From the NCBI GenBank assembly GCA_018897225.1, contig JAHILC010000172.1, forward strand, positions 1 to 9,338: a stretch of DNA of 9,338 bases, given 5' to 3'. A model generated the notes under the pieces. The model worked only from the letters and a program-made list of their open reading frames with translations. It did no database searches and was not told the origin of the DNA. Made by a program: the position numbers and the translations under genes. Origin of the DNA: Actinomycetota bacterium. GTDB lineage: Bacteria; Actinomycetota; Humimicrobiia; Humimicrobiales; Humimicrobiaceae. Positions 1-7,681 of the stretch are shown here, piece by piece. Numbering within the stretch: the stretch's first letter is position 1; each line of letters opens with the position of its first letter.

Positions 1-1
1 A

Positions 2-352
2 AACAGCAGGGAATTTAAATTATTAACTTCAGACCATACAATAGTCGGTGAGCTGTTTAGGAAAGGTCTGCTTACATATGAAGATACATTCAACCATCCT
101 CAAAAAAATTATCTTACCAACGTTTTAGGTATCGGGGATGAATTAACCCCTGATTATTTTTCTTTTGACTTAGGAGAAAATGACATCATCCTTCTCTGTT
201 CGGATGGGCTTAATTCAATGCTAAGAGACACTTTTATTTTAAAGATTATCAATCAATTCAAAAACCCGGAAAAAATTACAGAAAAATTGATTTACTGGGC
301 AAAAAATAAAGGCGGACAGGATAATATAACAATCATTTCAATAAAGATTTAA
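2..352 (+). CDS. PP2C-family Ser/Thr protein phosphatase, C-terminal part
   Basis: This is the last 116 codons of a gene that enters from the left edge, ending in TAA. The product would be a metal-dependent PP2C phosphatase (PrpC/Stp/PstP type) that removes phosphate from Ser/Thr, normally opposing the partner kinase. Visible family motifs, in order, are SDHTIVGELFRKG, a NHPQKNYLTNVLG stretch, LLCSDGLNSML (its Asp is a metal ligand in the family) and the closing GGQDNITIISI, whose Asp-Asn pair is also part of the metal centre. The N-terminal half with the first metal-binding DG motifs lies outside the window. The stop is 32 bases upstream of the kinase start on the same strand, so the two are probably co-transcribed, as in many Gram-positive bacteria. 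The family call is firm; the exact gene name is not. Confidence 0.9.
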   Translation, partial: NSREFKLLTSDHTIVGELFRKGLLTYEDTFNHPQKNYLTNVLGIGDELTPDYFSFDLGENDIILLCSDGLNSMLRDTFILKIINQFKNPEKITEKLIYWAKNKGGQDNITIISIKI

Positions 353-384
353 ATTACAATAAATTTTTATCTTATAGTAATTCT

Positions 385-1815
385 ATGCAGGAAAATGGAA
401 AAAACAATTTAGGCAAGCAAGACAGGAGCATTTCAGACAGCAGGCTTACAGGCATTCTGATTGCAAACAGATATAAGATCGTCGAAAAAATCGCTTCCGG
501 AGGAATGGCTGATGTCTATCTTGCTTATGATTTGCAACTGGAAAGAAAAGTTGCTGTAAAAATTCTGCATGAAAGTTATGCAAGCAGCAAGAATTTCGTA
601 AACAGGTTTAAAAGTGAAGCTCAAATTCTGGCAAAACTTAATAACCCGAATATAGTAATGGTATATGACTGGGGAGAATTTGAAGGTTTATACTTTATAG
701 CAATGGAATATATCCAGGGTGAAAGCTTAAAGGAGATTATAGAAAAAAAAGGCGCTTTAAATCCTGTAACAATAGTCAACTATTCGATGCAAATATGTAA
801 TGCCCTTGAAATGGCACATAATAACAATCTTATCCACCGGGACATAAAACCTCAGAACATATTAATAACTGCCGAAGGTAAGGTAAAAGTTGCAGATTTT
901 GGAATTGCAAAATCAACTGCTGCTGATATAACAAAAACTATGAATATTGTGGGAACAGCCCATTACGTTTCACCCGAGCAAGCTCAGGGAAAAGTTCTTG
1001 ATTTGCAAACAGACATTTATTCCCTAGGTATTGTCATGTACGAAATGCTTACATCAGACCTTCCATTTAGAGGAGGCAGTTCCATAGATATAAGCCTTAG
1101 GCATATAAGCGAGCAACCTACTTTGCCCTCAAAAATTATACTTAATGTGCCTGAAAAGCTGGAAAAAATAATAATGAAATGCCTGGAGAAAAACCCTTCA
1201 AACAGATATCCTTCCATAACTGCTTTGAATAAAGACCTTCAAAATTTCCTTGATAAAAAGCCACTTATAATAGAAAAAAGAATACCTGATGAAAATCTTG
1301 CAAAAGACTGGACAATCAATTATTCAAAATCAAGAAGAGCAAAAATTTTATGGACATTTCTTTCTCTCAATATTGTTTTTATGGCGCTTTTTGCAGTATT
1401 TTTAACATTATTTCTGGCTCTTAATACAAGATATGAAAATATAAAAACAGAAACAGGTTTGGCAATTGTTCCTCCCATAGAAAGAATAAATGTCGATGAG
1501 GCAAAAGAAATACTCTCAACCTATGGTTTAAACTTAGTTGTAAAGGGTTCAGAATTCAATCCAAATATAAATCAAAACTATATCATCAGACAGGACCCGC
1601 AGCCTGGTAAAAAGATATTAAAAAATAGCAACGTAGACGTGGTTCTAAGCAAAGGGCTCCAAACAGTATCAATTATAGTTCCAAACCTTATTAGTTTAAC
1701 CAAGGAAGAAGCAATCAAAATTATTGAAGATTTGGGCTTAAAAGTTGGGAGTATTTCCGAAGAAACCAGTTCTACCTTTGTAAAAGGCATTATTACTGGC
1801 CAAAGTCCCCAATAG
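385..1815 (+). CDS. PASTA-domain Ser/Thr protein kinase (PknB/PrkC type), ended by an in-frame TAG
   Basis: A membrane Hanks-type kinase that would phosphorylate cell-wall, division or metabolic proteins in response to muropeptide or lipid II binding outside the cell. Visible parts: glycine-rich loop ASGGMADVY (37-45), catalytic Lys59 in VAVKIL, HRDIKPQN (151-158), DFG (171-173), GTAHYVSPEQ (190-199), a hydrophobic membrane span at about 321-347, then PASTA repeats from about 360 and 430. All key kinase residues are present, so the catalytic half looks functional. The reading frame stops at TAG (1813-1815) inside the second PASTA repeat, after TGQSPQ, but the same frame continues with two more repeats to 2271; the full protein would be 628 positions counting the TAG. 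Family members usually carry three to five repeats. ATG 385 lacks a clear Shine-Dalgarno sequence, but the kinase fold begins about 28 residues later and no better start is seen. Confidence 0.9.
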   Translation: MQENGKNNLGKQDRSISDSRLTGILIANRYKIVEKIASGGMADVYLAYDLQLERKVAVKILHESYASSKNFVNRFKSEAQILAKLNNPNIVMVYDWGEFEGLYFIAMEYIQGESLKEIIEKKGALNPVTIVNYSMQICNALEMAHNNNLIHRDIKPQNILITAEGKVKVADFGIAKSTAADITKTMNIVGTAHYVSPEQAQGKVLDLQTDIYSLGIVMYEMLTSDLPFRGGSSIDISLRHISEQPTLPSKIILNVPEKLEKIIMKCLEKNPSNRYPSITALNKDLQNFLDKKPLIIEKRIPDENLAKDWTINYSKSRRAKILWTFLSLNIVFMALFAVFLTLFLALNTRYENIKTETGLAIVPPIERINVDEAKEILSTYGLNLVVKGSEFNPNINQNYIIRQDPQPGKKILKNSNVDVVLSKGLQTVSIIVPNLISLTKEEAIKIIEDLGLKVGSISEETSSTFVKGIITGQSPQ

Positions 1816-2271
1816 AACGAAAAAATAGATAAGAATTATAGTGTAAGCCTTACAGTCAGCATTGGCATCAAAATTTTAACTATCCCCAACTTGATAGGTT
1901 CTGATTTCCTGTATGCAAAGTCACAGATTGAAATGCTTGGCCTCAAGGTAAGTACCAGCAAAATGACTAATGCAGAGAGTCCTCCGGGAACAATCCTTGC
2001 AATAAATCCATCGCCTGGTTCCCAGGTTGAAGAAAATAGTATTGTTGAGCTGATAATTGCAACAAATCTTGAATTGATTCCTACGCCAGACATAATTGGC
2101 ATGAGCCTTTCAAATACAATTAATTTATTAAATGAAAAAGGCATAGTATTTGAAATAATCTACATACAAGCCGATTATTCGGTTCAGAAAGATACTGTCC
2201 TTGCACAGGATCCGCAACCAGGCACAAGCATATCCCCGGGCGGGGGAATGCTTTTATTTGTCGGAAAATAA
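1816..2271 (+). pseudogene. C-terminal PASTA repeats of the kinase, separated by the in-frame TAG
   Basis: This stretch is in the same frame as the kinase gene and completes it: it finishes the second PASTA repeat (NEKIDKNYSVSLTVS) and adds a third (from TIPNLIGSDF) and a fourth (from IPTPDIIGMSL, with LAQDPQPGTSI near its end). It ends in TAA. No independent start with a ribosome site is visible; the first possible start is TTG at 1891, inside the third repeat, which would not make a sensible domain. It is therefore best read as the severed end of the kinase rather than a gene of its own. It would be made only if the TAG is read through or is a sequence error. The last 18 bases overlap the end of accA on the other strand. 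Confidence 0.8.
2227..2259 (+). terminator. Terminator-like hairpin in the end of the kinase reading frame
   Basis: On the + strand, AGCAT (2227-2231) pairs with ATGCT (2248-2252). After one mismatch and a G-U pair, CCCC (2234-2237) pairs with GGGG (2242-2245) around a GGGC loop. The run TTTTATTT follows (2252-2259). This is the form of an intrinsic terminator for the phosphatase-kinase transcript. It lies just before the TAA at 2269 and overlaps the stop codon of convergent accA. On the - strand no T-run follows the hairpin, so it should act in one direction only. The GC block stands out in an otherwise AT-rich region. Confidence 0.5.
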
Positions 2272-3252
2272 GTCTTGCGATGATTCTGCTAAAAATCCCA
2301 TAGTTTCAAATTTTTGGGCTCTTTGTTCTTTTAGCTGTTTGCCGTCAGTGTTTTTAAATTTATCCAGAGCAAGTACTATGTATCTTTTTAAGATTCTTAC
2401 CATCCTGACTGGATCGGTCTGTGCACCGCCCAATGGTTCAAATATTATCCTGTCAATTACTCCCATGTGCAGCAAGCTTCTTGAAGTTAATTTTAAGGCT
2501 CGCGCAGCAAGTTTTGAACCAGAAGGGTCATTCCATAGAATTGCTGCGCAACCTTCAGGTGAAATTACTGAATAAGTTGAATTTTCCAGCATCATGACGT
2601 AATTCCCTATTGCAAGAGCAAGCGCCCCTCCGCTTCCACCTTCACCAATCAAGACTACTATCACTGGAACTTCGAGCTCAAACATGGTTAACAAGCTTTT
2701 AGCTATAGCGCTTGCCTGCCCTGAATCTTCAGCCTCAAGCGCTGCATATGCTCCAGGGGTGTCAATGAATGTAATTATTGGAAATCCAAACCTGCCTGCA
2801 AGCTGCATAACCCTCTGGGATTTCCTGTACCCTTGCGGCATGCTCATTCCAAAATTAAATTCCACCCTTTCTTTTATATCTTTGCCTTTATTATGTCCAA
2901 TAACCGCAACTGTAGCGCCATTTATTTTCCCCAGCCCTGCTGTTATTGACTTATCTTCTGCAGTCTGCCTGTCACCTGAAAGTTCAATAAAATCTTCAAA
3001 AATATTGCTGATATAATCAGGCGTATGCGGCCTGTTTTCATTTCTTGAAAGCTCAACAATTTTCCAGGTTTTTATTGCTTCTTTCTCAACCTTCTTGTAA
3101 TTCTCTATTTTTTTCGCCAGCTCTTTTTCTGCATCATTAAAATGAACACCGCTAAAATGAGATATCCTTTTTAATTTCTCCAGCTTAAAAAAAGATCTTA
3201 ATGTTTCTTTGAAATAATTTTTTGGAATTTCTTTTATTTCATTTAAATCCAT
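2254..3252 (-). CDS. accA: Acetyl-CoA carboxylase carboxyltransferase, alpha subunit
   Basis: With AccD this subunit moves the carboxyl group from carboxybiotin on AccB to acetyl-CoA, giving malonyl-CoA, the first committed step of fatty-acid synthesis in the cytoplasm. The 332 residues match the usual AccA length. An N-terminal helical stretch (about 1-70) leads into the crotonase-like core with ELSGDR (90-94), EFNFGMSMPQGYRK (131-144), FIDTPGAY (162-169), the glycine-rich GEGGSGGALA (203-212) that helps form the oxyanion site, YSVISPEGCAAILW (227-240) and FEPLGGAQ (271-278). The segment after TPGAY reads AALEAEDSGQ, where many members have PG--AEERGQ. It is last in the operon, 36 bases after accD, with no clear ribosome site before its ATG. 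Its TAA lies inside the end of the convergent kinase frame, giving an 18-base antisense overlap. Confidence 0.96.
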   Translation of the reverse strand: MDLNEIKEIPKNYFKETLRSFFKLEKLKRISHFSGVHFNDAEKELAKKIENYKKVEKEAIKTWKIVELSRNENRPHTPDYISNIFEDFIELSGDRQTAEDKSITAGLGKINGATVAVIGHNKGKDIKERVEFNFGMSMPQGYRKSQRVMQLAGRFGFPIITFIDTPGAYAALEAEDSGQASAIAKSLLTMFELEVPVIVVLIGEGGSGGALALAIGNYVMMLENSTYSVISPEGCAAILWNDPSGSKLAARALKLTSRSLLHMGVIDRIIFEPLGGAQTDPVRMVRILKRYIVLALDKFKNTDGKQLKEQRAQKFETMGFLAESSQDLFSDK

Positions 3253-3288
3253 TTTTTTCGTACCAACTTTTAAGTAATAATTTAAAGT

Positions 3289-4080
3289 TTAATTTTTAAA
3301 TAATTTTAATAATCGGGCTAAAATATCCTTTATATCTTTTCTTTCAACAATCATATCTACCTGCCCATTTCTTAAATTTCTTTCAGCGCTTCCAAAATCA
3401 GGTGGTACAGCTTTTTTTATTGTCTGCTCAACAACCCTGGGTCCTGCGAAACAAAAAAGAGTTCCCGGTTCAGAAATTATTATATCTGCAACTGTTGCAA
3501 AACTTGCGCTTACCCCACCTGTAGTAGGGTTTGTGATTAAGCAAATATAAGGTATTTTATTTTCCCTTAGCCTATTTATGCATGAGACTGTTTTTGCCAT
3601 CTGCATCAGCGATATTATTCCTTCCTGCATCCTTGCCCCGCCTGAAGCACAAAATATAATCAAAGGCAGCTTATTGGCAATACTGTAATCAGCAAGAATT
3701 TTAATCTTTTCACCAACTACGCTTCCCATACTCCCGCCCATGAAACTAAAATCCATCACTCCCAGAGATGTCCTAAAACCATTTATTCTTGCATCACCCA
3801 CAACAATAGCTTCATTTAATCCTGACTTTAACCTGGCTTCCGTTAGTCTTGAGCTATAGGACTTCAGGTCGTAAAAATTTAAAAAATCTACTGAATTTAA
3901 ATCCTGGGCCATTTCATTAAAGCTGCCTTCATCAGAAGTAATTTGTATTCTTTTCATGGCGCCAACGTAGCCGTGGTAGCCGCAGTTAGGGCATATGTTA
4001 AAGTTAATTAAAAATTCATCTGGATCAATTTCTTTATTACAGTTCTTGCATTTAATTTTTTCCGGTTGTTTTTTATCCAT
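3289..4080 (-). CDS. accD: Acetyl-CoA carboxylase carboxyltransferase, beta subunit (zinc-binding)
   Basis: Partner of AccA in the heterotetrameric carboxyltransferase. A zinc ribbon is complete at the N-terminus (Cys11, Cys14, Cys30, Cys33), as expected for the bacterial beta subunit. The crotonase-like core shows GGSMGSVVGEK (115-125), SGGARMQEG (146-154), TNPTTGGVSASFA (183-195) and EPGTLFCFAGPRVVEQTI further on, all AccD signatures. At 263 residues it is shorter than the usual 280-300 because little precedes the zinc ribbon and the tail is brief; no domain seems to be missing. The ATG lies 13 bases after the fabF stop with only an A-rich leader and no obvious Shine-Dalgarno sequence, so translation may be coupled to fabF. 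A biotin carrier (accB) and biotin carboxylase (accC), often next to it, are not in the window. Confidence 0.96.
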   Translation of the reverse strand: MDKKQPEKIKCKNCNKEIDPDEFLINFNICPNCGYHGYVGAMKRIQITSDEGSFNEMAQDLNSVDFLNFYDLKSYSSRLTEARLKSGLNEAIVVGDARINGFRTSLGVMDFSFMGGSMGSVVGEKIKILADYSIANKLPLIIFCASGGARMQEGIISLMQMAKTVSCINRLRENKIPYICLITNPTTGGVSASFATVADIIISEPGTLFCFAGPRVVEQTIKKAVPPDFGSAERNLRNGQVDMIVERKDIKDILARLLKLFKN

Positions 4081-4093
4081 ATTTTTTAATTTC

Positions 4094-5353
4094 TTAACTT
4101 ATATATTTTTTAAATCCCAGTGTTACATTATGCCCTCCAAAGCCCATGGAGTTTGAAAGAGCAATGTTAACCTTTTTTGCCATACTTATATTTGGAGTAT
4201 AATTCAAATCGCATTTTTCATCCTGGTTTTCAAGATTTATAGTAGGTGGAATTATATCATTTTTTACAGCAAGGATGGCTGCTACTGCTTCAATTGCACC
4301 TGCAGCTGCAAGGCAATGCCCGTGCATTGATTTTGTGGAACTGACATTTAATTTATCAGCATGCTCCCCAAAACATGTCCTTATTGCCACACTTTCCACA
4401 ATATCATTTAGTGGAGTGGACGTTCCGTGAGCATTAAGATAATCAACCTGATCGAGGCCTATATCGCCTTCTTTGAGGCAATTCTTTATACACCTTACAA
4501 CGTTTTTGCCCGATTCCTCGAGCGCAGTCATGTGAAATGCCTCTCCTGATAATCCATAACCAAAAATTTCTCCGTATATTCTGGCGCCTCGCTTGATAGC
4601 ATAATCAAGTTCTTCAAGAATTAAAATACCGCTTCCTTCTCCCATTACAAAACCATCCCTATCCCTGTCAAAAGGTCTGGATGCTCTTTGAGGCTGGTCA
4701 TTTCTGGTAGACATCGCATTCATATTTGAAAATCCAGCCATTCCAATAGGAGTTATTGCAGCTTCGCTTCCACCCGATATCATTACTGTTGCGGCTCCCC
4801 TTTTAATAATCTCGAAAGCATCCCCTATTGAATTTGAACCTGCAGCACATGCAGTTGTGACTGTGCTTACAGGACCTTTTGCTCCTGATATTATTGACGC
4901 CTGAGCTGCTGCCATGTTGCATATCATCATCGGAATTATGAATGGGCTGACTCTGTCAGCGCCTCGTTCAAGCAAGATTTTATGCTGATTCTCAAGTGAT
5001 GCCAGTCCACCGATTCCGCTGCCAATATATACACCCACATCATTTTCATTTTCACTGGTTATTTTAAGCCCAGAATCTTCTAGGGCAAGTATTGTGGCTG
5101 CCACTGCAAACTGCGCAAATCTGTCCATCCTTTTTGCTGCTTTTGCATCCATGAAAGTTGTTGGATCAAAATCCTTTATTTGAGCAGCTATTTTTGAAGC
5201 AATTTTTTCAACATCAAAAGTTTCGATTCTGCTCACACCTGATTTTCCTGAAATTATGCTATCCCAGAATTGTGCAATTCCGGTACCAACAGATGTCACA
5301 ACTCCCATGCCGGTAACTACTACTCTTCTCTCGTTTTTTTCCATACCCGCCAT
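4094..5353 (-). CDS. fabF: 3-oxoacyl-[acyl-carrier-protein] synthase II
   Basis: Elongating condensing enzyme of FASII: it takes an acyl group onto its active-site cysteine and condenses it with malonyl-ACP, releasing CO2. The length of 419 residues is typical. The thiolase fold is intact, with nucleophile Cys169 in TTACAAGSNSIG, His309 in NAHGTSTPLND, Lys341 and His346 in STKSMHGHCLAAAG, and the GFGGHN motif (405-410) near the end. The Cys-His-His triad marks the FabF/FabB group rather than the Cys-His-Asn initiating enzyme FabH, and the elongation-type motifs favour FabF. ATG 5353 and an in-frame ATG at 5344 are both possible starts; the conserved core begins at RRVVVTGMG, so the choice affects only three residues. 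It follows fabG after 46 bases, a gap too small for the acpP gene that often sits there. Confidence 0.95.
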   Translation of the reverse strand: MAGMEKNERRVVVTGMGVVTSVGTGIAQFWDSIISGKSGVSRIETFDVEKIASKIAAQIKDFDPTTFMDAKAAKRMDRFAQFAVAATILALEDSGLKITSENENDVGVYIGSGIGGLASLENQHKILLERGADRVSPFIIPMMICNMAAAQASIISGAKGPVSTVTTACAAGSNSIGDAFEIIKRGAATVMISGGSEAAITPIGMAGFSNMNAMSTRNDQPQRASRPFDRDRDGFVMGEGSGILILEELDYAIKRGARIYGEIFGYGLSGEAFHMTALEESGKNVVRCIKNCLKEGDIGLDQVDYLNAHGTSTPLNDIVESVAIRTCFGEHADKLNVSSTKSMHGHCLAAAGAIEAVAAILAVKNDIIPPTINLENQDEKCDLNYTPNISMAKKVNIALSNSMGFGGHNVTLGFKKYIS

Positions 5354-5399
5354 ATTTTCTCTATACCTCGCCTCTTATTTATACTTTACTTATTTTCTT

Positions 5400-6146
5400 C
5401 TATATACCCATTCCCCCATCAAGACTTAATACTGCACCCGTCATATAATCAGAATCTTTGCTTGCAAGGAACAATGCTGTCATTGCGACATCTTCCGGGC
5501 TGCCAAGCTTGCCTGCCGGGATTGAAATTAGAAGCTTTTCTTTTATTTTTTCATCAAGTTTTCCTGTCATTTCTGTTTCAATATACCCTGGCGCAATGGC
5601 GTTTACCATAACGTTTCTGCTGGCAACTTCCCTGGCAAGAGATTTTGTAAGACCTATAAGTCCTGCTTTTGAAGCTGAGTAATTGCACTGGCCAGCATTT
5701 CCCCTTATTCCTACAATAGATGATATGTTTATGATTTTTCCGCTTCTCTTTTTGATCATGTGCCTGATAACACTTTTAGAGCAAATAAAAGAACCTGTAA
5801 GATTAATATCTATTACTTTTTTCCAGTCCTCAAGGCTCATTCGCATGATCAGATTATCCCGTGTTATCCCGGCATTATTTACCAGAACATCTATGGACTG
5901 ATGTTTGGCAGCAATTTCATCAAGTGTTTTTTCAACCTGAGATTCATCCGTAACATTGACATTTTTATAAAAAACTTTTTCTTTTCCATATACAAAAGAA
6001 AGCTCGGTTGCGGCAGACTCGCCCTGGCTCTGATTTACATCAAAAATATATACTGTTGCGCCTTCCTGCAAAAAGCACTGGCTTATTTTCTTGCCAATAC
6101 CTGCGGCTCCTCCAGTTATAACGCATATTTTATTTTCAAGCTTCAT
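5400..6146 (-). CDS. fabG: 3-oxoacyl-[acyl-carrier-protein] reductase
   Basis: NADPH-dependent reductase that turns 3-oxoacyl-ACP into 3-hydroxyacyl-ACP, the first reduction of each elongation round. At 248 residues it is a classical short-chain dehydrogenase/reductase. The nucleotide-binding TGGAAGIG (11-18), NNAG (90-93), Asn115, catalytic Ser143, and Tyr156 with Lys160 in YSASK are all present, as is the closing DGGMGI typical of FabG. SDRs are a wide family, but the position between fabD and fabF settles the role. A good ribosome site, GGAAGG, lies just upstream of the ATG, the clearest one in the operon. The gene ends in TAG exactly where the family ends, which is local evidence that TAG works as a stop here. 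The gap from fabD is 22 bases. Confidence 0.95.
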   Translation of the reverse strand: MKLENKICVITGGAAGIGKKISQCFLQEGATVYIFDVNQSQGESAATELSFVYGKEKVFYKNVNVTDESQVEKTLDEIAAKHQSIDVLVNNAGITRDNLIMRMSLEDWKKVIDINLTGSFICSKSVIRHMIKKRSGKIINISSIVGIRGNAGQCNYSASKAGLIGLTKSLAREVASRNVMVNAIAPGYIETEMTGKLDEKIKEKLLISIPAGKLGSPEDVAMTALFLASKDSDYMTGAVLSLDGGMGI

Positions 6147-6168
6147 ATATTTTCCTTCCGATTTTAAA

Positions 6169-7182
6169 CTAGTTTTTGTTATTTTTTAGGTTTTCAAGAT
6201 CATAAAGACTATCAGTATTTAAAATTATTACTCCTTCATATCCAAGCTTGGAAGCAATTCTTTTTATAAGACCTGAAAGAACTTTTCCGGGTCCTACTTC
6301 AATAAATCTTCTAAAACCGGAATTTAGCAAGTTCTCAATGCTTTCCACCCATTTAACGGGGTTTATAAGCTGCCTTACAAGAGCGTCCTTTACTTCATTT
6401 TCTTTGGCATATGCAACTTCTGTAGAAGAAAAGAAATCAATTTCGGATTTACCAAAAACTATGGAATTGGCTTCAAAATATTCAGTTAGTTTCTTAGAAG
6501 CTTCTCTCATTAAAGGGCAATGCGATGCTATATTTACCTTCAGCTCTATTACCCTTTTAGCGCCGGCAGATTTTAAATCTTCACCAGCTTTTACAACATC
6601 TTCCTTAATACCACTGATCACTACCTGTGAGTAATCATTATAATTAGCCAAAAACACTGAATCTTTATATTTTTCAAGGACATTTTCGACTGCAGAAATT
6701 TCTGCACCAAGAACTGCAGACATCATCATTTCCTTGCCTGTTCTCTCTTCCAGTTCCCTTCCAATACTTCCCATCATTTTACCCCTGTAAGCAACTATTG
6801 ATGCGCCCTGCCCGTAATCAAAAGCCCCGCTGCTGTAAAGTGCGCCGTAATCGCCAAGGCTGTGCCCGATAACTGCACCGATATTACTTTTACTAAAATT
6901 GAGGCTATTTATAAGATAATCATTTAGTGCACAGCTGAGGCTGTAAATTGCTATCTGGCAGAATTGTGTTTGGTCAAGAAGTCCGGTGGTTCTGCCGTCT
7001 TTATTATTTATAATGGCCAGCAAATCCCTGCCAATTATTTCACTTGAAATTTCAAAATACTCCAAATACTTGTTGTGGGCATTTAAAAAATCACTTCCCA
7101 TTAATTCATACTGGGATCCTTGTCCGGGAAACACCAGGACAAATTTATTTCCATTTTTAATTATGTCGCTTTTGCTGTCCAT
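6169..7182 (-). CDS. fabD: Malonyl-CoA:acyl-carrier-protein transacylase
   Basis: Transfers the malonyl group from malonyl-CoA to acyl carrier protein, linking the carboxylase to the elongation cycle. The family motifs are in order: VFPGQGSQY (17-25), GHSLG (106-110) with nucleophile Ser108, the malonate-binding Arg133 in YRGKMM, catalytic His221 in IASHCPLM, and FIEVGPGKVLSGL near the C-terminus. The residue after GHSLG is Asp rather than the more common Glu, a mild change. Length is 337 residues against about 310 usually; the excess is a short N-terminal leader of about 12 residues before the core and a Asn/Lys-rich tail. It starts 12 bases after the fabZ stop without a clear Shine-Dalgarno sequence, suggesting translational coupling. 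It ends in TAG. Confidence 0.95.
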   Translation of the reverse strand: MDSKSDIIKNGNKFVLVFPGQGSQYELMGSDFLNAHNKYLEYFEISSEIIGRDLLAIINNKDGRTTGLLDQTQFCQIAIYSLSCALNDYLINSLNFSKSNIGAVIGHSLGDYGALYSSGAFDYGQGASIVAYRGKMMGSIGRELEERTGKEMMMSAVLGAEISAVENVLEKYKDSVFLANYNDYSQVVISGIKEDVVKAGEDLKSAGAKRVIELKVNIASHCPLMREASKKLTEYFEANSIVFGKSEIDFFSSTEVAYAKENEVKDALVRQLINPVKWVESIENLLNSGFRRFIEVGPGKVLSGLIKRIASKLGYEGVIILNTDSLYDLENLKNNKN

Positions 7183-7194
7183 ACTTTTATTAGT

Positions 7195-7632
7195 TTAACT
7201 TATTGCAAACATTGCTTCCGAGTAGCAAGCAACATCACCACCGACTCTTACGGTCCCCCTGGCTTTTCCAATGTTTCGCCTAAAATCTGTGATTTCAACC
7301 TCTATTTCAAGCTTATCTCCTGGCCTTACTATTTTCTTGAACCTTGCCTTATCTATCCCCGCAAATAATGCCAGCTTTCCTTTGTTTTCCGGCAATAGCA
7401 ATACCGCAATGGCACCTGCCTGTGCAATTGCTTCAAGCATTAGTACACCTGGCATTATAGGGTTTTGAGGAAAGTGACCCTTAAAATAATATTCGTTTTC
7501 ATCAACATTTTTTACTGCCTTAATGCTCTTGCCTGGCTCTACTTCAAGAACTTCATCTATCAGCAAGAAGGGCTCTCTATGGGGTATTATTTTTTTAATA
7601 TCTTCTTTATTCAATTTTTTAAAATTACTCAA
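7195..7632 (-). CDS. fabZ: 3-hydroxyacyl-[acyl-carrier-protein] dehydratase
   Basis: Removes water from 3-hydroxyacyl-ACP to give trans-2-enoyl-ACP in each elongation round. The 145-residue hot-dog-fold protein shows IIPHREPFLLIDEV (15-28) and GHFPQNPIMPGVLMLEAIAQ (52-71), with catalytic His53 and Glu67. It lacks the extra features of the bifunctional isomerase FabA. The start is a TTG at 7630-7632: an in-frame ATG does not occur until deep inside the active-site helix, and TTG gives the usual FabZ N-terminus. An AAGGG element (7640-7644 on the - strand) lies 7 bases ahead and can serve as ribosome site. It is the first gene of the leftward FASII operon and faces the divergent control region, so the operon promoter should lie there or just upstream; I see no convincing -35/-10 pair. 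Confidence 0.95.
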   Translation of the reverse strand: MSNFKKLNKEDIKKIIPHREPFLLIDEVLEVEPGKSIKAVKNVDENEYYFKGHFPQNPIMPGVLMLEAIAQAGAIAVLLLPENKGKLALFAGIDKARFKKIVRPGDKLEIEVEITDFRRNIGKARGTVRVGGDVACYSEAMFAIS

Positions 7633-7658
7633 ATTACTACCCTTTTTTAATATTTTGA

Positions 7659-7675
7659 TTTAAAGTAACTTTAAA
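7659..7675. promoter_or_regulatory. Perfect 17-base inverted repeat between fabZ and the biotin ligase gene
   Basis: TTTAAAGTAACTTTAAA reads as two 8-base arms around a central A, with no mismatch. It lies 27 bases upstream of the fabZ start in the divergent intergenic region, where an operator or promoter element would be expected. A poor promoter-like pair on the - strand (TTAAAG at 7669-7674, TATTAA at 7647-7652) overlaps it, but its transcript would start too close to fabZ to keep the ribosome site. The sequence is AT-rich, so chance cannot be excluded. I do not recognise it as a known FapR, FabT or BirA site. Confidence 0.4.
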
Positions 7676-7681
7676 ATAGAC

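Noticed and set aside
1813..1815. Reassignment of TAG to an amino acid throughout the genome (for example pyrrolysine or glutamine)
   Set aside because: fabG (5400-5402) and fabD (6169-6171) stop at TAG at their family-typical C-termini, so TAG acts as a stop in this genome.
1891..2271. A separate small PASTA protein starting at TTG 1891
   Set aside because: The start would lie inside a repeat, has no ribosome site, and the frame is simply the continuation of the kinase.
2201..2575. Open frame of 124 codons on the + strand
   Set aside because: It is a shadow of accA on the opposite strand and shows no family features.
5760..6167. Open frame of 135 codons on the + strand opposite fabG
   Set aside because: It lies wholly antisense to a well-conserved fabG and its translation looks like random AT-rich sequence.
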